DNA of 64,000 nucleotides from Deroplatys truncata. Its lineage: Eukaryota; Arthropoda; Insecta; Mantodea; Mantidae. Of this stretch, positions 10,128-22,859 are shown one piece after another. The position numbers and the translations under genes were made by a program. The notes under the pieces were generated by a model that was given only the letters and a program-made list of their open reading frames with translations, did no database searches and was not told the DNA's origin. The DNA is taken from positions 60,526,001 to 60,590,000 of the forward strand of contig CM060989.1 of the NCBI GenBank assembly GCA_030765065.1. The letters are read 5' to 3'. Positions within the stretch are counted from its first letter, which is position 1. The number at the start of each line of letters is the position of its first letter.

Positions 10128-13100
10128 CATAAGCACAGAGATATAGGTTAAACTGAAAACCGGCACTGTTATATAATATTAATTCATTATTGTTGAATAA
10201 TATGCAGCCTAACTTTGTATTACTAATGAAACACTTGTATAATACATAAGTTATATTCCTTGGTCCTCTCAGAACAAAGTAGGTCTCAAGGTGAATGCTG
10301 ATTCAGATGTTATTGTTTATCGTGCAGAGTGCTTCTGATATTTAAGACTATTTCCTACACCTCTCATATACTTCACAAGCCCAGAACACTTATGTGCAAT
10401 TTAAAAGCAGTCAGCTTATCATCATGGAGCAGGCCTGTCAACCTGCTGAAATAAAACACAGCTGAGGCAAAACTTAAGAAATGGCGAGAGGCAAATGATC
10501 GCACATTGTTTTGCGATACTTAAGAAGAAAATCCGAAGTGTAAACCTTAATAATATTAATTTAATACAGATTTAATAAGTTACTGGCAAAGCCTTACTCA
10601 TTTATTGTCAAGAATTTAGTGCTGCTACAGCTAGTGTTACAAAACTTATCTGCACACATGTAGCATCAAACACATTGAAGTGGAATTCAAAGCTACATAA
10701 CCTCACAGGCTTACTAATGAGCATGCACATATTTATATGTTAATTGGAATCTTAAAATGTGTATATATTTATTGTTATTGTTGTAATTTTTATTTTATGT
10801 GATTGATATTATTGTTGGAATATGTATGTTATGGAATTAATTTCATAGTAACATAACCTAAAATTGTAATGGGGAGAATTAAATTAATTACTGTAAATTT
10901 GGAACATGAGAGGAAAAGAATATAGAAAAGGAAAAGATAAAATTAAATAATAACAAAAACATAGGTGTTATATAAGGCCATGGAAGTGATCATTGTTGAC
11001 CCTATTATAAGAGAGCAATTATGTGAGTGGAAAGGAGGTTTCTATGGGAACCTATGGGAAAATTTAGGCAAACAGAGCAATTACTGCCTAGAGGGTGGTA
11101 AGCCCAAACAAAAGACGTTAAATTTGAAAAGTGAAACCAAACTTTGTTAGCAGTTGTCTGTGTGAGAGTGTAGGAGGGTGACGCCAAGCCATAGTAGGTG
11201 GCTGGTGCAGCTATTAATGGCTGATGTAAAAGTTTTGTTTTATTTATAAATATTATTTGCTGTGTATATGTATAATTGTTTGGTAGTGTGAGGGAATGAG
11301 TTTGTAAACCAGCAAATAAATAACTCCAAGTTTCTACTGCAAAAGTTGGAATTTATTTCAACTATATCTTAACAGTAGCAGACTCCCAGAGATCTACCTG
11401 TTAACATGACCCTGGGATACAAGAAAAGTCTCTCTACAACATTCACCGCAAAAGCATCATATAAAAATAATAATAAAAAAAAATGCCCCAACTTGATGAG
11501 TCGAGTCCTCCTCCTTGTGGTTTACAACAAGATCGTTCTTATCTGAGATGGAGTATAATGGGGCTATTTTGAGCAGTTCCTTCAATAAAGATCTCAAAGT
11601 TGGGTGGTTCGTGTTACTACACATTTAAAAGTAATACACTGTTTTTATTTCTGTATAAATGCAACAGTGTAAAGAGAGTTGGAGAAAAAGAGTTGAAACA
11701 AGAGAACAAAGCTTATCCTTAACTATATTCAAATAATACATTTTTATCCTGTACAAGAACATTCCCCTCAAGTTCAGGCATACATTTTTGTTATACTCTA
11801 TAATTAGGTACTTCAGAACAGTATTATAAATATGCAACCTGCTCAAGGAGAAGCAAAGAAGTATTAAAGAACAAGAATGATTAAATATTATAATTATTAC
11901 CTTTGGCATTACCATTTTTGCTATTTATCCAATAATTAGAACATGTTTGGCTCAATGTCTAAATGTCATACCTAGTTATGATTAGCTTCAGTAAATCTGT
12001 ACAACTTGTGTATAAGCTAACATATTAAATATTTAAATTCAGTGTCATACCAACATATACATCCTAGTTGCTCCAAGTTTTAAAAATAAAATATATATTA
12101 TTAAAATAGGTTATTGTGAAATACCGTGGTAATTCCTGGTATTTTTGTTCTAGTGGGCCTACTGTACACACCCCAAAAACTTACCAAAGGCCTGGCCGAG
12201 AGGGGTGTCACGACACACCACACCACACAAGAGGGAAAGTAGCGCGGTGACGATAGAGGAGTCCTGCGAGCTAGTACTACTGGGCAGCTCTAATAACAAT
12301 CAAAACAATTAGTTTGAACATGTTGTTAACTCATAATCACATCCATCTTTCCATAAGCAGAATTCACACAGAAGCAAATATCTTAAACATACTTAGAAAA
12401 ATCATGTTTCAGTGTTCAGTAACCAATATTCATTACTTTAATAGAGTATCAATACTTATAATGCTGGCAGTAAATAAATAATTCATACACAAAAATTAAC
12501 AACTGCTATTTACTAACCTTTTCTAGTTAAGGAAATGTTTAAATTATTGAACATCTTTGTTAATTTTCTTAATATTGAAAATTAATTGTTTAACCCAAGT
12601 TTAATCCCATGCAGCAGCACTTTCTTCCAATAAGTTTATTTTATTTATTGTTACTGCAGCTTCAGTTATTCTTCCTAATGCCACAAGTGACTGCAGTATG
12701 AATCTGTGTGTATTTATGAAAAAGATGCAATATCTACATCACCTACGTAGAAACACATTGCTTTTATTCATTTATTTTAAAGTCTTAACCTTTTCAGACC
12801 TGAGGAAAGTTGTTCATGGCCAAGATGTAGTTAGAGCAAAATAGACCTAAAGGCATGTCTGCCATAGGGAATGCCAACTCTGAAGAAATTAAAATAACTC
12901 AATAATAACTAAATAATATATCACTGCACAAAAATATCTCTAAGTAGATTGTTTTAGAAATAAACATATTTATTCCTTTTGAGTAATTATTTTTTTGGTT
13001 CTGATACAGAAAAGAATTCACTGGTAATAAAGCACCAGAGTTATGGGAATTATATTATGGTGGTAGTGGTGAAGATCCATATCTGACTTTTTCTCCATTG

Positions 13101-13330
13101 GAGAAAAGAAGCAGTAAGTATTGCAGTAAGTATTATGAAATTCATGACTTTGAATCCCAGTAGGAGTGCAGTACAATGGTTCTTTACTGGAAAATACATT
13201 ATATTGTTTACTAATGCTGAGCATTTGGCAATGCAGCCATTAGCTCTCTTGCTCTCCAGTATTTTTCAGGTATTGTGACTTTGGATGAAAGTATGAAAAT
13301 ATTGAAGCATTTTTTATGAAAGGAAATATA
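10128..13330. other. No gene recognised; possible solo LTR and a GC-rich block
   Basis: About 3.2 kb without a convincing coding region. A stretch ending near 11373 has a TATATAAGG box (10971) and AATAAATAA (about 11316), an arrangement seen in LTRs, but no partner LTR or primer site was found. A GC-rich block lies at about 12176-12290 in otherwise AT-rich sequence. Both are listed under findings. Confidence 0.4.
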
Positions 13331-13834
13331 CAGGGCTATTCAAAAAGAAGGAACAGACTTTAAATATTTATTTATAATGAACAACAATAGATGGCGACTC
13401 ATGCGATACATCACTGAATAGAGAAAAGTTCAAAATTTTATTTTATGTGTTTCAAGATGAGCACCACTTGTTATGCGAGGATGACCAGTGCTTTTCTGTT
13501 TGCATATGCAACCATCTTCTATGAATTTATTGTATCAATTATAAATTTTTTATGACGAGGCGGCTTGTTTCTGAACTTACAATGAAATGCATGCTGTAAT
13601 GAAACAGTGGATTCACTCTTTGCATAATACAGCACACAAAACAACTTTTCCTGTGGCATTACCATTTTCACATAAACAACCACAGCACCGCTGTATGTAC
13701 TGAATGGAACTAATAGGTGGGGCTTAAAACTTTCAACTTTCCTCTATTCAATGATGTGTCATATGTGTTGCTATCTATTGTCGTTCATTAAAAATAAATA
13801 TTTAAAGTCTGTTCCTTCTTTTTGAATAACCCTG
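13331..13834. mobile_element. MITE with long terminal inverted repeats (Tc1/mariner type)
   Basis: A 504-bp element flanked by TA at 13329-13330 and 13835-13836. Its inverted repeats are about 105 bp: left begins CAGGGCTATTCAAAAAGAAG and right begins CAGGGTTATTCAAAAAGAAG, with roughly a dozen differences. The central approximately 290 bp show no frame. Length, TA duplication and long arms fit a nonautonomous Tc1/mariner-type MITE. The end resembles in style the CTACAGGGTGATT end of the element at 57844. Confidence 0.88.
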
Positions 13835-13836
13835 TA

Positions 13837-15224
13837 CTTGTGTGTAGAATACCATCCTTTACTTTCTGTTGTAAAGGGTGTGAGAGTATGAAAATCAAAA
13901 TAATACTCATTCATATATGATCAATGATAACAACTTAGCTACATCATTAACGCGGTGTTAATTATGGTACTTCAGAAAAATATTAAATGTAGATTTTTTA
14001 TATTACATGTTTTAGCAATTTAAATTTGTAAATTTTGCAGTATTTAAGAAGTTGGAGTTTGAACTTGGATTGGTAGTTAAACTGCACCATGCTGCTAACG
14101 GCAGAACTGACACTACTACTTGAGTGATAGGTAAGTGCATTTTACCATAATGTGAACATCCATATCAAAGAGAAAATATTTAGTCAATCTGAAATGGCAA
14201 AACTTAAAGCATTTTAAAAAGCAGATAAAATACTGAGCTTTACCTTTGCGTTTGAACCCAAGGTTTTAGCTAGAACATTTTTAGTTAACATTATTGCTGA
14301 AAAGGTGTTTTAAGATGAGTAAAATATTAAAGAGTAATTAGGTACTTCAGTTTTAAAATTGCAAATAACAACACAATATACAACACACTACATTTTGTTT
14401 CTTTTTATTCTTTACTCACAAAAGAAGATAATATATGATCGGTCAGCATAATACCAAACTATAGAGCATAAATATTAAACTATTACTTTAGCAAAAACTA
14501 TCAAGTGAAAGAAACATTTTTTTCTAAGTATATTCTATATTCACCCTGAACTTGTGAATTTACTTGTGAAATGATACCCGTACATTTACTGCCTTGTATA
14601 ACAAACAGAATCTCTGAGTGAGCCTTTGTTGAGTTCTTGTTTCCAGTAATAGTCTGTAATTAAGAAATGTGCAATCATCTTCATCATGGTGGTGCATGGA
14701 AGAAGAGATGTTATGGTTCTTCAGAAATAGCAGTTACAGCTTGTGGTTAAATCACACAGAGCTTGAGCTAACTTATACAAAAATCTGTTTTGACAGAAAC
14801 TGCTGGGTGTAATTGTTTTAAAATATACCAAAAGTCAGTAAAACCTCATTAATTGAGACGATGTTAAGACAAAAGACACTTAATTGTGACTTAAGTTCAT
14901 GCAGTGGTTAGGTAAAATATTTAGGATCTAACACTTTGAATTAAAAAGTTGCATGTGTAAAATAATCTTAAATTCCTTACTGTTTACATATTTTTGGACC
15001 TCTTAAGTCTTCCTAATGAGTCATGTGGATATAGAGCATGGGAATTTTCTACTATTACACAGCTAATTTACAAGTGAAAACTCAGTTTATTGCCATCCAC
15101 ACTGACTCTTAATTGTAGTCCCTACATTTGCTTTTAGATTTGCAATATCCTTTAATTTTGTTCCACTAACTTTATTTCTTTAGGGCATTGTTAAAAAAAA
15201 TTCAGAATTTCGTTACAAAATCAT
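13837..15224. other. Mostly unrecognised; possible pogo-like end at 14836
   Basis: No coding region is seen. CAGTAAAACCTCATTAATTG at 14836 resembles the end of pogo/Tigger-type transposons, but no transposase follows. Confidence 0.35.
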
Positions 15225-15448
15225 CCTTTAATTGGGTAGATCCCAATTGATAGTGAATGAAGTGGATAAAAGGATGCCCAAATGAACCAGGTGTCCATAG
15301 AGATGTTAACATTCATCTTCTGAGGATAAGGAAAAATTCCAGGAAAAACTTTATCCAAGTAACTCACTCTTATCCTGAGATTCAAACTTAGGATCTCTTG
15401 AATGTGAGGCAGACACTCCAACTGTGTTTTACTGACTTGGTCACTCAA
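15225..15448 (-). mobile_element. Candidate tRNA-derived SINE
   Basis: The minus strand starts with GAGTGACCAAGTCAGT (box A-like region) and has AGTTTGAATCTCAGG (box B-like) about 50 bases later, followed by an approximately 140-base body. Only one copy was recognised in the window, so family status is unproven. Confidence 0.4.
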
Positions 15449-15495
15449 AGTTACAGAATTTCATTAAATTGGTGCTATTATCAGTGATTACATGT

Positions 15496-15900
15496 ACAGT
15501 CAAACCTGCCTGAACAGCCCACCTTTACTTGGCAGTCACCTCTAACAGCCATTTATACTTTGGAACTGATTAATTTGCCCATAAACCTGTGTTAATATTC
15601 CCTCCCTTTAATGGCTACCTCACACTGCAGCCAGCAGTCACACACTTTTCAAAAAATGGCCTGAATTATACAGCCAGCCAGTCACACTCACAGCCACTAT
15701 GAATACAGTACAGTACTTTGGTCACCCCTAAGACTGTCACACAGTAGGTCTGTTGGGTCGCATGAGATAAAACACGGTGTACTTTTACAGATTCTGTAAA
15801 CATGCAAGTGCTGGACAGAGGTGTGGGCGCACATTAAGTTGGCTTTCACTACAACATCAAACAACAAACATGCCGACACATGTTTTTTTTTTTTTTTTTG
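15496..15900. mobile_element. Possible pogo/Tigger-type transposon fragment
   Basis: ACAGTCAAACCTGCCTGAAC at 15495 and the run of CAGTCACC and ACAGCCATTT motifs resemble the subterminal repeats of Tigger-type elements. The opposite end was not identified and no transposase is readable. The stretch ends in an 18-base poly-T (15882-15899). Confidence 0.3.
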
Positions 15901-15944
15901 TATTGTTAAACTTCACAGATGGAGTTTATTGTATTCAGGCAGCT

Positions 15945-16228
15945 TTTTTTTTTTATTTATTTATATATTTATGGATGCTCTTTAACTCTTTAGCATCCCA
16001 TTCTATATTGGGCATGAAAGACTGGTAATTTTGCTCAGAGGCCTCTTTATCAGGCTTGAGGTTCTTTTATGTGCTGTAAATCTATGACACAGGACCATCA
16101 GCTTTACTTTCCTTCCGAAGGAAGCCATACTAAGGATTTTTACACCCGAAAATCCATCACCCTCCCCGGGTTTGAATCCACGACCTCAGGAATTAGAGGC
16201 TAGCATGGTAACCAATACACCACAGTGG
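15945..16228 (-). mobile_element. tRNA-derived SINE, family B copy 2
   Basis: Same body as the copy at 4113-4398. The minus strand shows a GGGTTTGAATCC-type opposite strand near 16168, the conserved GGCTTCCTTCGGAAGGAAAG body and the TTTATTTATTTA tail at 15951-15963. The head near 16200-16228 includes a box A-like GTGTATTGGTTACC. Confidence 0.78.
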
Positions 16229-17555
16229 ATGACACATTCAGGCAGTGAATGTATTAAGAAGAATAATTTTGTTTTTTATCCTGCATATTGTGTTTGTTCC
16301 ATTATTCTTTGTTGCAAGGTAACTTCTAATATTGGAAGAAAATAAATAAAAACTGGCCTACTGTTTATGCCTATGTTTGTATACATTACTACATATGGGG
16401 ATTAATGATAATTTATTATATTTGTATATCAGAAAAATAAGGACTAGTTACTCAGTTAACATGTTTCTCTCTTTTAATAATATATCATAGGTTCTGCTGT
16501 AGTTAATCATTCAATGAACCAGAACTCTTCCCAGATTTCAAATATTTCATAACCTCAATTTAGCAGTCAGCTGTACTAATGGCCATTTTTTGTAAGGATG
16601 TCTGTAACCACTTGAGGCGGCTTACATTGTAATTTGAAATTGTATCAGCAGTTTTGGAGGCAAAAAAAGTTAATTTCTGAGGCATTTTTATGAACTTACT
16701 GTGAAGGAGGTATGCAGTAAACTACAAATTAGCTGAAACAAATAAAAGAACTTATGATTTGTTTGTATTTATAACAACATATTGTACCTTATTATTTAAA
16801 ATTTAAAGTGTCTTTGTTCTTAGCATCCCTCTTAATCTACAATTTTGCTAATCTGGAGAATCATCAGTTCAAGTCAATCAACATTAATGAGGTTTTCCTG
16901 AATGAAAAAGACAAATACCTATCAAAGTTTTAATAGCTTTTACAAATATTTTTAATCTGTTAATCTTATCTATTTAGTACTATGAAGATGAATGCTTTTT
17001 AGGTGTTTTCAAACACCTTGTTATTGCAATAAGTTCAGAGGTTTCAGTGGAATAAAATTCTGAAATGTTCCGTTCATAAAATGTTTAGGTACTCAGAGAT
17101 TCTTTTCAAACACTCCTTCACATTCATATGTGCAGGATACACATGACATACATGCTGACGTGCATGTAAATCTAACAAGACATAACACAAACATAGCAAA
17201 AACAAACATGAGGATAAGCTACATGCTAATGTCCTACTTATTCTGCATTAGATTAAATGTGTTTTACAAAGGCCATCGGCATACTGAAGGAGGGCATATG
17301 GATGGAACTGCACAGCACCCTCCTCCCACAGTACCTTCTTCACAGAGTATGGAACACTTATACATATAATGAACAGACAATTGAATAACTAAGGTTAAAA
17401 TGTATTGAAAATCTGTCCCAGAAATACAATCTTTGTACTTAACTATAAAGAGCTTTTTAAGCAAGCTTGTGAAAAGGGAGCAGAAACGTCCAAATTTCTA
17501 TGAAAAGTTTAGTTTTTTTTTTTTGAGTTTAATAGATTATTAATTTTCTTCATAC
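16229..17555. other. No recognised feature
   Basis: AT-rich. An AACCTCATTAATG motif near 16880-16900 (reverse strand) resembles a pogo-like end and could pair with 14836, but the flanking bases do not form a TA duplication. Confidence 0.35.
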
Positions 17556-17559
17556 AAGA

Positions 17560-18580
17560 AGAAGTTTTATTTTAGTGCCAGAGATTATTAATGATTACAG
17601 AATTGTTATTTCTTTTTATTCATCATTGGGCAGTTATCTAAAATCACTGAAGAGGCGCAAAATTCCTGTAACTAAAATGTGTTATAAATGCATGCACATA
17701 ATATTAAGAACAGGCAGAGGGATTTTAGTAAGTAAACTATCAAGCGTAAGTTTATTTAATTTATATTCAGACAACACAATCCGTGAATAGAAACAGCAGC
17801 TAAATATTTTAAATATAACTTCAGATTATAATAGGAAAAATTTTATAACGACATTCCTATATGCTGATGACCAAGTAATCATTTCTGATAATGAAGATAC
17901 GCTACAAAGAGCATAATTTGAACTACATAAAATAGGTTTTAATTATAATTTAGACATATCAAAAAATAAAACTAAATTCATGGCTTTTCACGGAATCCAT
18001 CCATTGAGATGTTAACTTGTATTAGATAACAATATAATTGAACAAGTAAACACATTTAAATTTTTATGATCTTCAGTATCATATATTAAAGCAGCAGATA
18101 TTGGAACTAAAATAGCAAGTTTTTCAAAAATATGTGTAACAATTAAAAGAACTTTATTTTTTAAAGTGAGAAAAGATACGATGATGAAGTTCTATAAAAC
18201 CATAGCAGTTCCAGTTTCTCTTATGGTAGTGAAACTTGGACAATGACAAATAGAGTTAAAAGCAGATTATAGATAGCAGAAATGAGATTTTTAAGAACAG
18301 TATTAGGAGTCACTAGAAGAGATAGAAGAAAGAATGATGACATAAGAAAACAATTAAGGATCTTTAACCTAAATGAAGAAGTAGAGCAGAACAGACAAAA
18401 GTGGCTAGAATACGTAAAGAGAATGAATGAGGAATGCTATCCAAGGAAAATACTACATTCCTAAAGGAAAATGAAATGTTGGAAGACCCAGGAAACAATG
18501 GATAAATCAATAAATTAAACATTTGGAGCGCAACAAGCCTTGGAAAGGTTTAATGCTTGATGGAGAAGAAGAAGAACTAT
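17560..18580 (+). pseudogene. Non-LTR retrotransposon 3' part (MRFLR family), degenerate
   Basis: Broken frames show the back half of a reverse transcriptase and its C-terminal extension: SLFNLYSDNTIRE near 17745, FLYADDQVIIS near 17850 (the RT catalytic YADD box), then MRFLRTVLGVTRRDRRKNDD at 18282, and WLEYVKRM. The copy ends in a GAAGAAGAAGAA tail near 18560-18577. Stops and frameshifts are many. The same family appears at 42028-42536, whose tail is (GAT)n. Confidence 0.8.
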
Positions 18581-18773
18581 CAAGCCAAGAGTTGGTGGCG
18601 AGAGGGGAAGCACTTGTGACCTTGCAGTGTTCTCTGTAAACTAATATGATGAACAGTTTGTAGGCAGTACACCCTATTTCGATAGCAGATAGACCAGAAT
18701 TAAAGACTATTAGAAGGAAAAAAGCATGTATGTTTAGCTACTGGCAGTATGCAATGAAGTTACCTTGATTTAG

Positions 18774-18890
18774 AAAGGTAGAATCAGATGACTGAAAAAT
18801 TCAATGCCATAGCCGGTATTTAAACCACGGATCTCCCGGTTCAAATCCTGGCTATGGCATTGAATTTTTCAGTCATCTGATTCTACCTTT
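18774..18890. repeat. Perfect 41-bp inverted repeat (hairpin)
   Basis: The arms read from AAAGGTAGAATCAGATGACT to CAATGCCATAGCC, with the exact reverse complement on the right. The loop carries two opposing box B-like motifs. It was formed by head-to-head joining of two SINE A 3' halves. Confidence 0.9.
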
Positions 18891-18960
18891 CCAACCCTGT
18901 CCAACACACGGCTTGTGTGAAAGAACAATTAATTCCAATACCTTGATTTAATTAAGTCAT
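18774..18960 (+). mobile_element. tRNA-derived SINE family A, fold-back pair
   Basis: The plus-strand half (box B-like GGTTCAAATCC near 18838, then GGCATTGAATTTTTCAG and CTGATTCTACCTTTCC) is family A. Immediately upstream lies an inverted copy of the same 3' half. The arms 18774-18814 and 18850-18890 are perfect 41-base complements around a 35-base loop. Confidence 0.8.
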
Positions 18961-18989
18961 TAATATACAGATATCTGAGTTACATTGGC

Positions 18990-19250
18990 ATTTGTTTTAC
19001 ATCGAAAGCTGTAAATTTTTAAAAGCAACATCCGCTCTTATTAGCATATGACATAGATCCTTGAAAAATTCTGATTCATAGTTTGGAGCTATGGAGGTTG
19101 AAGATCCACCTTCCTCATTGTTCCTTTATAATAATGTCACATGTTCCTTGTGTTCCATTGAATTACATGATGTTTTAAATGTCCTTTGAGCTCTAATGTT
19201 ACATCTTATGGTTTCGCTATTTGTGCTGAAGCATTCCATGCCATATTCCA
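18990..19250 (-). pseudogene. Possible hAT-type transposon-derived fragment
   Basis: The minus strand reads ESEFFKDLCHMLIRADVAF at about 19075-19019. This resembles the start of the conserved block (xFxxDLCxALxxADIPL) in hAT-related and CGG-binding-protein-1-like proteins. The upstream sequence (MEHKEHVTLL) is compatible with the preceding linker but contains stops. The rest of a hAT element was not found, so this is a weak call. Confidence 0.4.
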
Positions 19251-19759
19251 TTACAAATGATCCATATTGTGATGTTTTTTTATGTATAAACTCTGCTTTA
19301 TTTTAGACATATTGCCACAGTTCATCACAGGTCTATTATGCATTGATTAAATGAACAGTTGCAACGAAATATAGGGGAGGAGAGTGTCCGTCACAGTACC
19401 TCAGGACACTTTACTCTGTGAGTAACATGATTGCTTTGTTTACTTACTAAAACCACTCTGCCTGGTTATGAATAACTATTCCACATGCATTTACGGCTTA
19501 TTAAGCAGAAGGAACTTTTTTGCCTCATCTAAAGCAATGATTAATCTACTGTTCTACCAAAGAGGTACATTTATTTGTGTCTAGACACATTAATACAAGT
19601 GATAAACAGTAAGTGAGTGGTCTGAGAAAGAGTATGCTTGCAGTGTTATCACTGTTAGCATTTCCATTATGCCTAGGTAGAGGCTGCTCAAAATTCAGTC
19701 AATTTCTTTTTTTCTGGAGGAGTCTAACATGAGGTGTAGTGGAGAGTGGATGCGAGTGC

Positions 19760-20640
19760 ACAGTGCTCCATTGTGTTACAAAGATCGGAGATGATTTGGA
19801 AGTTTACCAGGTGAGAATTGGAAGTTTTAGCAGAAGGAAATTTTGAATGAAGGAGAGAGTAAATTATTAGAAAGAGCAGTTATGGATAGCAGTGGTAATA
19901 GTCATATTGCTAATGATTGGAGAAATAGAGCTCAATTCCAGATCTGAGGATTTGAATCAAGTGTCAGCAATGCTAAAAATAATTTCAGATGTGATCAAGC
20001 TGAAGAAAATGGAGAAGAAGATTGAAACAGTTGATAACAGGAAGGAACTTAGGCAAAGAATTGAAGATGCAGATAGGCAAGAGATTTGGGCTAGTTTTAG
20101 AGCTAAGAGTTCTTTAAAATTGTATAGAATAATTAAGAAGGATTGGGGAAGGGAGAAATATGTGGATTGCTGTGATAAATTTGCAAGGGAAGGATTTGTG
20201 TGGATGCATCAGGAGCACTGCTTTTAAAGGATTTGAGAAGAGATAATGGGGAAGGGTGTGTTATGTATGGGGAGCCAGAATGAATATTGCATTGTTTATT
20301 AGAACATGACAGGGTGATGAGATGGAGGGAAGGTATGTGGGAAATAAAAGGGGGAAAATTACAGGAAGAAATTATAGCACTTAAAAGTTACTGGTACGGG
20401 GAAAAACAAGAATAAAATAAAGGGAGAATATTTGAGAAATGGATTAGAGCAGTTAAGAAAGATGAGAGAATTGAAATATAAATTGATAAAATGGTTAAAT
20501 AGTAGAATGTATATAGTGAGGGGCTTCAATATACAGATAACTGTAGGGTTGCATGTAGGGAAGCCTTGTACAGATGGGTGATAGACTTATTATATTGTAA
20601 ATTTAGGTTTAACACTTTAGTTGTAATTATATATTAAAAA
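19760..20640 (+). pseudogene. Non-LTR retrotransposon 3' part, CCHC group, diverged subfamily
   Basis: An open stretch of 111 codons at 19892-20227 contains RIIKKDWGREKYVDCCDKF. This matches the GREKYIDxxNKEERE block of the CCHC-type LINE copies at 32585, 37485, 44833, 48490 and 61663. Downstream, broken frames give a cysteine-motif remnant and the WREG-like end, then an AT-rich tail to about 20640. It belongs with the subfamily at 63400-64000 rather than the common one. Confidence 0.65.
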
Positions 20641-22859
20641 AATGTTTCTATTGTTTTGCTTGTTTTTTATACTTATGAAAATGTATCAAGGGTTTTAATA
20701 GGTATTCAATATTCAATTCTCCGCGTTTTTAAATGTAAGTGCTAGTTTATTCAAATTTAACAGGTACCCGATAACATAGTTACAAATCAGCATTTATCTC
20801 TTTAGCTGTTTTCCAAAGTAACTTCTACTCCAATGTCAGTAATTAAAGTCTTGCTTCTTTACCTGAATAAAACTGGATTCTTTTTTTCTCCCCCCCCCCC
20901 CCCAGGCGAATTTTTCAGCTCTTGAATTTTATAAGGCAACTTCATTAGAAGTTTTTTCCTTATTTCCTTCTTTTAAATCCTATTTGCAACCCCTATGGCT
21001 CTTTTGAGAATATTGAACCCGTTACTGTTTAAACTTTTGTTCAATAAGAATGGTCCTCAAGCTATTGTATGAAACTAATTTTCAAAATAGCTAATAGTGC
21101 ATAAGAAACTGTAAAATTACTTTATGTTAGTTTTTTGAAGTATAACATATTCATTAAAAGAAATAAAGTAGGACAAAAGCATTTAATACTCATAGCAAAC
21201 AATACTAAATTTAGTTTTATCATTCTCTCATGCCATGCTATGTGAAACAGTGGTGCCAGGAATAATTTGTTTTCATACATTTATCTTCTATTTTCAATAT
21301 GTTCCATCATTCTCATGCATCTAACATAGCCTACCTGGATTATTTAGTGATCTTCAAGCACACTAAATGTTTCAAGATTTACATTGTAGTAGTTACAAAA
21401 CGTCTTTAATCAAAGTTGCTGTAAAATAATGGCTAACCACATGCAGGAACTACATATTATTATAATACAATCTTAAGCTGTCCATACAAAAAGAGCACTT
21501 ATTCCTTAATTTAGTGGAAAAGAAAGAAAGACAGAGATAAGGCCTAAAATGTCAACCTTAAAAATATCTGGAACAACATTATGTTCATTAAGCTGAACAG
21601 CCCTACAGAAAGCAGTTCTTTTGAAGAATAAATACAAGCTGCAATGGCTAAACAGTTACTCCCAAAACAATCACAAGGGTAAAGACGTATAATCACACTA
21701 GATAAAAAAAACCAACAATTTTCACATACTGATCACATATGATTTGCTATTATTGTCCATTTTCAAGGCAACAAAATAATGTGACACAATGATGTTTTTA
21801 TAGTGTACATTCTGAAGAAATGTACAATGTCATAGGATACCAAAGACCTAAATAAATAAAGATGAAAAGAAATACAAATGTAACAATTACAGAAAAGAAA
21901 AGAAAAGAAAAAAAAAAGGGTATTCCCATCATTTAGTCATAGTGCTATGTATAACAAAGATAATCCTCTGGAAATATCATATAAAAACAATTTTCTAACC
22001 TCCAAAAAACTCAAAACAGTTGTTCTAAACAACAGAAACTGAATTTTTCATTACACATCAGATGCTAACCATGTACAATACAGCTACATATGGTGACATT
22101 TTATGGGAACCAGCAGATTAAATTAAACAGGAGCAAGGAACATATCAAGTAAACACAGACCTCGGCAAAGCTTGTAATTCTTAGGGTATTTGTCCATCCA
22201 GGAGAAAACTGCCCTTACAGCACAAAATAATTATCAAGTTGAACTAAATAGCACTAATTATACATTCCTTCAGTTGTTATGAAGGGAACATTTTAGGAGT
22301 AATAGAAATTAGGGAACACACAAATTGCTTTAATAAATACCATGGAAATGATGAACAATACCTCACAGACAGTTTCAGATGAACTGAGTACCTGATGCAC
22401 TGCAGACAAAAGGGCATTGCAACAGTTTTAATGAATGAAATTAATTAAATAGTACATTAAGTAGAAGCCAATCAATCCTACCGGTTCACGTGCTCAAATT
22501 TTGACACCATCAACTTAAAAATACGTGTTTGTAGAAAGTCTGAATATTGACAGTTTTAAAATTGCATAGTTTAACCAATCACTTTGAAGAATTAACACAG
22601 AGGCCTTTTTTTGAAGGTATATAAACTAAGCTGAAACTCCATGACATAACAGGCTGTGAGGGACAAGGCCTACTATCCAACAAACTGTTGCATTTGTACT
22701 TTGGTCAATACAAGACTTCATGGTAGAGAACAATATGGTGGTTAATATGTGACCAGCATAGCCATTTCTCCCAGCTGCTGGGCATAGTGTACTAGATCAA
22801 AATTGCAGATTTTCAGTAAGCAGCTCCAAATTGCTTCCCAAGGACCTTATCAGACCTCC
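20641..22859. other. No gene recognised
   Basis: About 2.2 kb of AT-rich sequence with a poly-C run at 20890-20903 and an A-rich run near 21896-21917. Near 22145-22215 the minus strand has a short coding-like stretch without stops (listed under findings). No transposon protein or SINE head was recognised. Confidence 0.4.

Noticed and set aside
10740-11373. LTR retrotransposon with coding region
   Set aside because: No gag, protease, RT or integrase motif was seen on either side; kept only as a weak solo-LTR finding.
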